From assembly GCA_007449985.2 (NCBI GenBank), contig VIIQ02000039.1, positions 496,001 through 560,000 on the forward strand: a stretch of 64,000 nt of DNA, given 5' to 3'. The stretch's first letter is position 1. Each line of letters begins with the position of its first letter. Below are positions 42,150 to 53,471 of this stretch, piece by piece. A program made the position numbers and the translations under genes. The notes under the pieces were generated by a model. The model ran no database searches. It was given only the letters and a program-made list of their open reading frames with translations, and was not told the origin of the DNA. The DNA is from Desmodesmus armatus. Its lineage: Eukaryota > Chlorophyta > Chlorophyceae > Sphaeropleales > Scenedesmaceae.

Positions 42150-45100
42150 ATGGTGTCGCAAGACCGCTATGTCTTCCTTGCTGGCAGCATTTCTGGCGTG
42201 ATGGAGGGGGTTACCATCCAGGTGTGCATCATGTACCATGTCCCCAACAGCTTTGCAGAGCGTTCGATCACAGGCACAGGAGCAATTCCAATCCAGAGGC
42301 AGTATCACCATACACCTGGGCAGTACTGGCTCAAATAGCACTCAGTGAGCACAGCAGCATCTGCCTCACCAAGCTCCCCTGCAGCTGCTGCTTCAGCCAG
42401 AAGTGCGACAGCTGTTTGAGCGATGGTGCATCAACCACCCTTCCCCTGCTTTGCAGCCACTGGAGCTGCTCAAGACCCGGTTCCAACTGAATGAGGGCCG
42501 ACCCATGCGCATCATTCCTGCAGTGCGGGGTGAGTGACAGCACATCCACTAAGCTTCGCATGCACTTTACTTTCTAGCTTAGCAACAGCATTGCCAGCAC
42601 AAGAACGGGTGGACCCATGCGCATCATTCCTGCAGTGCGAAGTAAGTAACAGCACAGCTAGTCGGCTTAGCCTCAGCACTGCCAGCACAACAAAGGTCGC
42701 ACCCATGCGCAGCATTCTTGCAGTGCGGGGTGCCTGACAGCACATCTCATGTAGCCTCAGCACAGGCAGAACAACAAAGGAGGTTGGGGGATGTTGAGCT
42801 GTGTGCATATGTCTGTTGCAGAGATCCTGGCTGAGGGAGGTGTGCGTCAGCTGTATCGGGGCGGCCTCCCAGAGATTACGGGCCTCATACCGCGAGCCAG
42901 TGCAGCGCTGTCAACCCTGGAGCTCAGCAGGCGGAAATTCAGGTGTGTGGGTGTGTGGGGGAATCCTTATGCAGTGTGGCTGCGCACCTACTCTATGGCA
43001 CCTTCATAATCAGCATGCAGGTGGACACGCTGCCACCGGCTTTTGACGTGTTACGGTGGTGGTTGGGATTTGGGCCATGGTATGAAGCAGATGACAGGCT
43101 GAAGCAGCAGTTGCTCAGGCCACTGGCTGCAGCATCAGGTCCGGCAAATGCGAGAATCTTTGAAGGGAGGAGCTGCGACGAGCTTCCGCGCCGTGCCGTG
43201 TTTTGTGGGGTTGCCAAACGTCATTGGCTGAGTGCGCCTGCATTCCTTGCGTGACTTGCTGCTGCAGCTCCTGGCATGATGGGCGGTTGTTGCCGCAATA
43301 CGCCTACCTGTCAGGTGCCCTGTCTGGCGTGACGGAGGGTGTGGCCTTTGGTCCCTTCCAAGTCATCAAGGTGTGAGCACAGGTGTGCCTTGTAAGCCCA
43401 ACCACACTTCGTGCTTGCCGTGGAGCTGTGTTGAGTGTTTCGGGCACATCGCTTGGTTGCCACTGTGCCGGTGTCTTACATATGTATCTACAGCAAAGGA
43501 TTCCCAGGCACGCTCCTGGCTGGCAAGTGGTGTTGTCATGGTTGTGGTATGCGTGGTGGCTAAGTTAAGTCCTGCTTGTGTGGGAAGTACGTCACAACCA
43601 CCGTATGTGATGAGCGCTGTTCACCCATCTGCAGCCCCCTTTATCGACTTCTGATGTATGTGTGCATGTGTTCTTGTGCTTCAGGTCCGCCTCATGGCCA
43701 AGGAGCACTTGGGGCGGCACAGCAACACAATGCACTGCCTGACACGACCACCATAAGCTCTGAGCTCTGTACGCCTATTTGGAAACATTTTCCGGTGTAC
43801 TGCAATCCGTGATTATGTATGTTGTGCATGCCTGCAGGTTCGTCTGATGGCCAAGGAGCACTTGGGGCGGTACCGCAACACAATGCACTGCCTGACAGAG
43901 GTGCTCAAGGCAGAGGGACCCTCAGCCCTGTTCATCGGCATGGCACCAACGCTACTCAGGTGTGCATGTGTGTAGGCATCTGGTGACCGTCTAGGGTCCG
44001 CTGAAGTGTGTTAGACCTGTTGCGTAACCTGAGCAGGTGCTTTGTGAGGCGAAGGCAACCAGAGTTGCAGTTTTGGAGCTCCTCAGCTGCTACATGTGAG
44101 AGTGCCCCGTGACCCTGCAGGGTTTAGGGTTTAGATGTCATTCAACTAACCGCCAGCATGGTCACTCCTTTCCATCATCATGCTGGTCACTCAAACAGTG
44201 ACAGGTGCAGTGCAGCCCACAAGTCACTTATGACCACCAAATGACGGGTGTTTCATACCAGCCACACAGCCAACAAGCGCTGTGCTCCACAGGCAGTGTT
44301 GCTGCCAACAAGGTGTTGCTGTCGGTGCATCTCCGCAGTGGACACATGCAATGTTCATGCGTGTCACACGTGTGCTGCAGGAACTGCATATGGAACGGGC
44401 TCTACTATGGCAGCATGCATGAAATCGAGGTGAGGAGCCTGAGCAGTTTGCAGCCGAGGGCGGCCAGGAGGACAGCAGCAGGCTATGCAAGATGCCAGAC
44501 AGCAGTGCGAACATGTGTCAGCCTTGTTGATTGGTTGAGCGTGCGGAGTTGGTCCTTGGGCGTCAGCTGACGCATGGCAACTGCAGGAACACCACACAGG
44601 TATCCCCTTTCTGCCCTCCACTCCTGGCATAGGGGCAGAACACTCTTCTTCGCAACGACTCTGAATCACGTTCGCACATGGACAATCATACACGCTCTTT
44701 TGTCGCATCTGCTGCTCGGCAGGTGCGGCTGCCGCACTTGGAGAGCAACTTGGCCAGTGCAGGGCGGCAGCTGGTGATCGGCACAGGGCTGGGTGTTGTG
44801 TGCACCTGCTTCAACACACCCTTTGACGTGGTCAAGAGCAGGTGCGACTGCTGCTCATGGTGAACACGCGCCAGCAGTTGTACAGTTCTGCATTGCACTA
44901 TATTGCACTGCTGCATGTGTAATGTGTAATGTACAGCAGACTGCATGATATCGCACTCTGTACAGGCAGGGTACGTCAAGGTTGTAGCTCTGGTGGTCTT
45001 TCCTGCTGGCAGGGCAGCAACTGATTTGAAAAGGTGTACCTTGTGCTGCGCATGCAGCAGGCGCACATCACTGTACACTTTGGCCAATGCTGCACATCGG

Positions 45101-45420
45101 TGCCACTGTGGCTTGGTTACAGAGGCATGCGGACGCTTCCAAAGTTGCCTAAGCTGCTGCTGCTGTTGTTGTGCAGGTTCCAAAGCCAGCTACCAGGGCA
45201 GAAGCGGTACACGCGTGTCTTCCCCACCCTGGCCACCATCTGGCGAGAGGAGGGGGCAGGGGCCCTGTACAAGGGCTTTGTCCCGAAAGCACTGCGGCTA
45301 GGCATCGGGCAGAGTGTGGGGCTGGTGACGTTCCAGCAGCTGCTAAGGGCCTTTGGCGTAGATGCACACAGCCTCGCACCTAAGGACGAGCCAGAGTACA
45401 TTCCTGTACCCTGGGAGTGA
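42150..45420 (+). CDS. Mitochondrial carrier, 2-oxodicarboxylate carrier (SLC25A21)-like
   Basis: Exons 42150-42221, 42457-42529, 42822-42942, 43268-43370, 43838-43959, 44381-44429, 44723-44841 and 45177-45420 join in phase to 300 residues, the normal carrier length. The three repeats are visible: PLELLKTR in repeat 1, GPFQVIK then VRLMAKEHLG in repeat 2, and PFDVVKSR in repeat 3. Each is followed by the usual EGG or EG segments (EGGVRQLYRGGLPE, EGPSALFIGMAPTLLR, EEGAGALYKGFVPKALRLGIGQ). The order and spacing fit the oxodicarboxylate/2-oxoadipate exchangers of the inner membrane (amino-acid catabolism), but substrate assignment from sequence alone is only probable. Repeat 2 has Gln where the PX[DE]XX[KR] signature has an acidic residue. 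Partial exon copies lie in introns 2 and 4. Confidence 0.92.
42612..42729 (+). other. Two decoy copies of carrier exon 2 tail
   Basis: The end of exon 2 (RPMRIIPAVR region, CCCATGCGCATCATTCCTGC) recurs at 42612-42641 and about 42697-42729. The first copy keeps a strong GTAAGT donor. Confidence 0.9.
43685..43745 (+). other. Decoy copy of carrier exon 5 head
   Basis: VRLMAKEHLGR.RNTMHCLT is encoded after a good 3' splice site (TTCAG), 153 bp upstream of the complete exon at 43838. Similarity stops in mid-exon. Confidence 0.9.
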
Positions 45421-46092
45421 TGCTGGAATGATGGATCACCAGCAGTACTGAAACAAGTGCTGCTGCTGCTGGGTTTTGTGCTGGAGCTTCACTGTGGCTG
45501 GGAAGCTGTTTCGCTGGACGAGGCCGAGTGCACCCCTGAGCTCTTGAGGTGCTGCTGCTGCTGCAACCGGCACTTGGGCTGGGTCCACTGTTGCATAGGC
45601 ATTGGCAGACGCAGATGTACAGTGTGGTGTTGGAGCGATACTGTTATATAGCAAAATTATGTCGAAAGTGTATAATTTTCGTAATTCAAGTCGATGTTTG
45701 CGTGCTGATTTGGGCGTGTGGTGCTACTGCCAGCAGTTTTGCCAGGTTGGAGCCAGCATCTTGCTTGGGGAGTTCGAGGCTCTTGAATTGTTTGATATTG
45801 AAACGCGGGGTCAGAATCGCGTTTTGCGCGCTGCCTTGCAAGCATCGCCACTCTCGGCTATCTGCGTGCTGTATCAGTCATTTCTGGCGCGTAGCCGCAA
45901 ACGGTATTGCCTGCATCCTCCAATTGAAAGCCAATTTCGCCATGCAAATGTTTCGTCATGATATTTCAAATATTTGTCAACATATACAACTATCGTCTTG
46001 GCTCACCCACAAGAATGGCAATATCGGGCTTTGGGCAATTGCATACAGAAGCCCGCAATAAGCTGCACAACACTCGACATGAATCATTCACC
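45421..46092. other. Intergenic between carrier and unknown membrane-protein gene
   Basis: Contains the carrier 3' UTR and presumably the promoter of the next gene; no further gene is supported. Confidence 0.4.
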
Positions 46093-47008
46093 ATGAACAA
46101 GATGCATTACTGGATTCAATGGTCGGCACTTTTGCTGCTGTGCCCCCCTCTTCTGTTCCTGGCTGTCACCTTCTCCCTACCACTGGCAGTGCTGCTGTGG
46201 GCAACTGGAGCAGTCGAATGGGGCAAGAACGCAGCAGCAGAACGCGATCCCGTCCTAGCAAAGGTTCTCGACAACGATGACAACGGCAGGCACACCCTGC
46301 TCACCAGCCTATCAGCATTTGGGCGGGTGTACACTTCCTTGGTTGCGTTCGCAGTACACCTGACCCTGCGCCTGTTCGTGAGGGTGACACAGCCCAGGAC
46401 AGTGTTTGTGGTGTACACCAGCAACTACACCCTCATGAAGCGCTTCTTTTGCGTGGGCACTGCTGAGCTCATTTACCGGGCAGGAATCAGCGAGGGATCC
46501 ATGTGAGTGACAGGGGGGCGGGTGCATATGTGTGGTTTGTGTTGGGCGGGCCAGGGGAGGGGGGTGAGACGTGAAAGGGGTCAGTGAGGGTGGCCTGCGA
46601 GGCCAGGTGGGGGGTGAAGGGAGGGAGGGGGTGATCTGGAGTGCCAGCAGAGATACTGCCATAGCAGGCTGCTCAAAGGATTTTCTGCAGTGTAGTCACT
46701 CTGGGAGAAAAAGAGGTGGCTGGAGCAGCCTCTGAGGTCGCAGCAGTAGGAAGCACAACCCAGCAGCAGGCCAAGCTGAGAACAGAAGAGCGAGCACAGA
46801 AGTCTGGTTGGATCTGATGACAGCAGCAGGAAATTTTCAATTTAAAGCGTTGCTCTGTGAGATCACCAGAAGGCAGCAGTACAGTAATGCTGCAGTTGGC
46901 CTGGAGACAGTTGGTGCTAGTGCCTGGTGCTGCCTGCCTCTCTACCACTCCACAGCTGACAGAAGCTTCTTGTTGGTCTCTGTCCGTCTCAACCCCTCAC
47001 CCAACCTC

Positions 47009-47056
<48 letters not shown>

Positions 47057-47922
47057 CACCCCACACACCCCCACCCTCACCCTCACCCCCCCCCCCTGCG
47101 CTCACCCTGCAGGCGTCCTGACAACCCCTGGGTCTTCATGATGGGCATCATCCATGTCGGCCCTGATGTGGGCTTTGGGGTTTACGGTGCCCTGTGCCCT
47201 GCACTCAGTCACGTGACAGAGTCACACCTGGAGATGCTGCCAGCAGCAGTGAAGAATGCATTCCCACACGCAGAGTCTATTGCACTGGCGGGGCGGTTGC
47301 CGGGCTTGATGACAGCAGCAGGTGGGCACATGACTTGGTGGGTGGGTGAGGGGTGGGGGTGGGGGGGGAGTGGGGGGGGAGGGGGAGTTGCTGGAGGCAG
47401 TATGAGAGCTTGTTGCACTGGCGGGCAGGCTGCCAGGCTTGATGACAGCAGCAGGTGCGCTGTTCAGGTGTTGGTGGGTGGGCGGGGGGGGGGGGGTTGA
47501 GTGTGTGTCTGGAGGGGAAAGGTTCCCTTCAGGTTGTTGGCTTTTGTTACCCTCCAGACAGCAGCAGGGGAGGTGCCAGGGGCAGCATGGAGGTCTGTCG
47601 CACTGCCGGGCCGGCTGCCGGGCTTGGTGACGGCAGCAGGTACGGTACGCTGTTGAGCTGTGGGTGGGTGGGCTCTCGCTCTCCCTGACCCACTTCTGAT
47701 CACGTTCGTCTGCAGTGGCTCTGCTGGGAGAGGGTGACGAGGCAGCAGCCTATTGTGCAGCTGCAGCCGGTCATGGATGAATCATCCGGGGTGGGAGGCT
47801 GGGTGGGAAATGGCAGGTTGGGTTGCATGAAGGGACTTAAACCTGTCGGTAGCCCTTGATAGACATGGGAGCTAGCTCCAATCACACTTGCGGCAAGCTC
47901 CAGTCTCACTTGTGGCAACAAC

Positions 47923-47977
<55 letters not shown>

Positions 47978-50380
47978 CCAACACAACTGTCTGAGACAGC
48001 GTCGGCATGATCTATTCAATATGTCAAAGTGTGTGCACATACTGGCACTAACGCAGGCTGCGGCATCCATTATCCAACAGGCTGTGCCAAGCCACAACAC
48101 ATGCAATGCTTCTATGAAATCTTCTTTTGCTGTCACGCAGGTGTTTCCATCAGGGCCCCTATTGTGGACGGCCTGTCAGGCACAGTGTATGCAATGGAGG
48201 CCACCATCTGCGCCCTCGTCTCCAACCCAACCCTAAAACCCAAACGCATGCACTGCTATCACGCAGGTGTCCCCATCAAGGCCCCAATTGTGGACGGCCT
48301 GTCAGGCACCGTGTATGCCATGGAGGTCACCATCCGCGCCCTTGTCTCCAACCTCCCCGCCGAGCGCAATTCGCACCCCACAGTTGCAATCCTGGGCGGT
48401 GGCGGCTACATCGGTGCACGATTGGTCAGTGTGCTGGCCACCCGTGCACCTGGCGAGGCCAGCGGTGGCGTGCTGAAGCAGGCAAGGCGCAGCACAGGTA
48501 TGCGTGTTGGGGTGATTGGCCATATGGGGTTGAGTGTTGACTTTGATTGGGCAAGGAGCCTCCAACAGTGCAGTCGGTAGCACACCTTTGACTCCGCTGC
48601 TCACCCGTGCCCCTGGGGAGTGCTGGCCCAACTTGGCCCAAGGCTTGAAGCAAGGCGCAGCACAGACACACGTCTTGAGCTTGGTCTTGCAATCATGAAT
48701 GGGGAAGCTTGCAGCGTGCACGATGGGCACTTGTGGGGTCCTTCAAATGGTGGCGACCCCTTGCGTGTGCACACTTACAAGCACAAATGCCTGTTTTCCT
48801 TGCTGCAAATTTGACTGACTTTGTGCTTTGCCTCGTTGTTTCAGGCAAGGGCGGGTCCATGCTTGAGCCCCAGTCATCCTTCAACCTGGACGTCGAGCCT
48901 CAGACCGAAGCAGAGGACTTCAAGGCCAGCGTCGGACGCCCTGTCGGCATGAGCGCGACCGTCACACTGCGCGACCCGCAACCGACGACCTTCCGCCAGA
49001 TCATCGCGTTGGACACGCGCTTTGCCGACAAGCGCCACATCAAGGGGGGTGTGCTTTACACTGCGGAGCCAGCGGACTTGGAGGCCGCGGATGTCGTGCT
49101 GGTGATCACCCGCAACGGTGACGACGTCAACGAATACGTGAAGCACGCGCAGTTGGGGCAGGTGGGTACTGCAAACAACAATACGATTCTTTTGAACAGT
49201 AATACAGTGTCTTCGAGCTTTGCACAATTCTGGCGCGGGACGACTGCAAATCACGCAACGGCGATTGCTCCAAGTGATCACCTGAAACCACCCCACACCC
49301 ACTGCGTAATGATGTTGAGTTTTGCGCATGCAGGAGTGGGGTGACGACACACATCCGGAGATCGGCCACGTGGTGCTGCAGCAGCTGGCTGCCAAGGGTG
49401 TGAATGTGCACAAGGCCATGGCCACCCGCAGCCCTCCAACACGGCTGCTGCCCCCACTGCCTGGCTGGCCAGTTTCTGGCACCCCTGGCTGCCTGCTGAT
49501 GGCCCTGGTCAGCGCAGCAACACACACAGGTGTGCCACACGGTAACTGTGTTACCCTTTTGTGAGAACTGTTGCACATGCCATTGCCAATGGCGCTGCGC
49601 TTTCAACAGTGTCATAGTCGTCTCAATGTATTGACTGCCCACCACCCGCCTCCCTCTCCGCTCACCCCCCCCCCCTCACCTCCATCACCCGCACCTCCCC
49701 CACACACAGGTGTGCCACATGGTAGCTGTCTGATCAGAAGCTGGCACAGGAACTGTCGCACATGTCATTGCCATTGGCGCTACGCTTTGTCATAGTCGTC
49801 TCAATGTGTTGAATGCCCGCCACCCGCCTCCCTCCCTCTCCACCCCCCCCCCCCCCCCGCCCACCCGCACTTCCCCACAGACTGGAATGGTGCCGGCACC
49901 CGGCTAGTGGCTGGCGAGGCTGCAAGCGAGGACGCCTACTGGGCGTTTGCCGACGCAACACGCAAGCTGGGCTTCCACGCTATGCTCACACGGCATAGGT
50001 GGGTGTGAAGTACCCTACTACAGCGGCTTTTTCCGGTGTCTCGCAGATCACTAAAATGTACTGCAGCAGCCTGTCAATGCACAGCTCCAAAATGAGTCGG
50101 TCACTGACTTCAGTGTGGGGACAGGTACCAGCAAGTTGCAAAAACACACACCCCGTGCCGGACAGGGCATCACAATATCAAACAGTAGCTTACCTGTTTG
50201 ACACACATACTTAACCGTACAGCATGAGCGTTAGGGCCTTCGGAGCGCAACAGATAAGCCTGGGGCCAGGCCCTGGCACGGTGCCAGCAAGTTGCAACAT
50301 GGACACCACGTCACCTATCCGCTGCTGTTTGCTGCTGCAGGAGGTCCAAGATGGATAAGGACACAGCTAAGGAGATCTGA
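46093..50380 (+). CDS. Unrecognised membrane protein with Rossmann-like GGGGYIG motif
   Basis: Exons 46093-46502, 47113-47321, 48267-48497, 48845-49161, 49334-49529, 49881-49998 and 50341-50380 join in phase to 506 residues. An N-terminal hydrophobic stretch (about residues 8-40, SALLLLCPPLLFLAVTF) and a second (about 80-100) suggest membrane insertion. Later come VYTSNYTLMKRFFCVG, GIIHVGPDVGFGVYG, and at about residues 250-256 the glycine-rich GGGGYIG preceded by a hydrophobic strand (TVAIL), as in the first turn of a nucleotide-binding Rossmann fold. A further strand-like AADVVLVITRNGDDV fits the same fold. I cannot name a family, and an oxidoreductase role is inference. The final exon adds only 12 residues (ending DTAKEI). 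The boundary of exon 5 is the least certain. Confidence 0.75.
47411..47639 (+). other. Two decoy copies of exon 2 tail (unknown membrane protein)
   Basis: The exon 2 end (IALAGRLPGLMTAAG then GT) recurs at 47411-47454 and 47594-47639. Both copies keep the donor and the surrounding CAGCAGCAG. Confidence 0.9.
47925..47975. repeat. (CAG)17 microsatellite in intron 2
   Basis: Seventeen uninterrupted CAG units on the plus strand, inside the intron before exon 3 of the unknown membrane-protein gene. Confidence 0.95.
48141..48240 (+). other. Duplicated head of exon 3 (unknown membrane protein), in frame
   Basis: The APIVDGLSGTVYAME segment with its own 3' splice site lies 126 bp upstream of exon 3. 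The frame is open through both copies, so use of the upstream acceptor would add 42 residues without disrupting the protein. Confidence 0.8.
49566..49850. repeat. Tandem duplication inside intron 5 (unknown membrane protein)
   Basis: About 95 bp at 49566-49660 recur at 49750-49840, sharing CATAGTCGTCTCAATGT and CCACCCGCCTCCC. Each copy is preceded by CACACAGGTGTGCCACA, which resembles a 3' and a 5' splice site fused together. Confidence 0.85.
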
Positions 50381-51748
<1,368 letters not shown>

Positions 51749-51750
<2 letters not shown>

Positions 51751-53471
51751 TTGTTGTCGTCACTGCTGTGTTGTGCCACCGGGTGCAGTGGTCTCATTAA
51801 GGTGCCTGCCTTTTCAAAGGTTTGCTACTCGCCTGCGAGAGCAGCAAGAGGCTAGGCCGGGCGGCGTTTACGGGACAAAGCACAGCTTGATCTAGGTCGG
51901 CATGGTATGGCTTGGCGTGGCACGGCAGGCATTTGCACCAGTGGCCATGCAGGCTGCCCACGGTAGTGTGGATATATCTGCATGTGGACTCCAGTTCATG
52001 GCATATGGCAATAGTCTTGTGTGGGTTGTGGTTTTGCATGCCTTCTTTTATTCTTTGTGCTGTGTGGGTGGCGTTGCCAGTAGTGTATTGCCTGCCTGCC
52101 TATTGGGTAGCCGCTAACAGCGGCTGGCCTTGTGAGCTGCACTGGACTCACCCTCTCGGCCGCGGCACTGTCACAGGGCCTTGATGTTGGGATGGCCGCT
52201 GATGTCTCCTATCTTGGGCAGCCAGGGGGTCGCGGCACTTGTTCAAGCAGATACTGTTTATCTCTCCCAGTCAGGAGGAGCCGCTCACAAGAGCCAGAGC
52301 ACTTGCAGCTTCGGGCTCCTGCGCCATCATGTTGGGGCTTGGCTGCCTTAGCTGCCTGATGCTTCATTGGGTGGCCATGCCACTTGGTAGGAGTCCACTG
52401 ATATGGTGTCCCTCTCCCGCTGGTCCTGGCTGGCCTATGCCACATATCATATGTGTGTTGCAGTGTGTGCCGTTGTTGCCATTCTTGCCGCAAAAAATGC
52501 GAGTCGCAGTCACTGCTCTTAGGCCACATATGTGTACACGGCTACTGTAGCCGTGGGGCCCTGAGGGCCCCAATTGTAGGCGGCGCCCTACAAGGCCCGG
52601 TGCATTGGCAGCGCAGCACCAGTGCCACACGGTGTGGTGTGTGTGACACGCTAAGGATGTGGGTTTGTTTTTGCCAACTGTTTGGGGCTTACCAGTTGCT
52701 TTACGGTTTGTTTGTTTGCAGAGGCTTGTCGCAGGCTGCCAGTGCATGCACCCTGTTCCAGCAAAATGCCGTCATTTGTATGGACAACCACAACTCCTTA
52801 CCCCTGCCAGACCGCTGGCCAGCATTTCCAGGCTCAGCCTGCGCCCTCCATCTCGCTGTGCGATCTGCCATTGCAGTGCACCACACAACTGGCAATGATT
52901 TATTCTTGAGGGTGCATTTGAGACATGATGACTTCTGCTTTGGGTTAACCTGTGCTTTTTGTGGGTGGGCTGGTAGACTTGATGCCTGAGACTACAACCA
53001 CCCGCATTGTACCTCCATGTCAGGAGCGGAGACTGTTGCTGTAACATGGTTCAAACGAACTCATTGCGTCACACTTCCAGCCAGGCCTTGGCCAACGTAG
53101 CACACTGACTGCTGCGTCAAGCGCTATCACAAGCGATGCTTCAGTCACAACGCTGCTGCAGAACATAGAGGGCCCTGAAGTCCCACACACACAGCAGTTG
53201 CTGAGTGGCGCCTGCCAAAAACATGCCTGGTGGTTGCTGTGCTGGTCTCCGCCAATGGATGACTGGGCTTGGACCCTGTGTCTCTGCCGTTCCGTCCATC
53301 ACACTCCCACCGGCTAGCACGCCCCATCCATGACACAACCAACATGCTTGCACAACAAACAACTTGGCCCCACAGTCTGACTGCCAAAAAACACAGGCAT
53401 GTTTCCCCGGCGTCCGGCCCGACACCCACTCCCCAAAGGCCAGGGCCCCGACACTAAAACAGAGCATGCTA
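51749..53471. other. Intergenic between convergent gene ends
   Basis: No gene supported. ORFs around 52,453-52,989 have no domain. It contains the 3' UTR side of the TMX-like gene. Confidence 0.4.

Noticed and set aside
44117..44136. Interstitial telomere (TTTAGGG repeats)
   Set aside because: Only about two units, too short to call.
52453..52989. Possible gene in the region before the TMX-like gene
   Set aside because: No domain, no splice partners in phase, and no similarity to known families that I can see.
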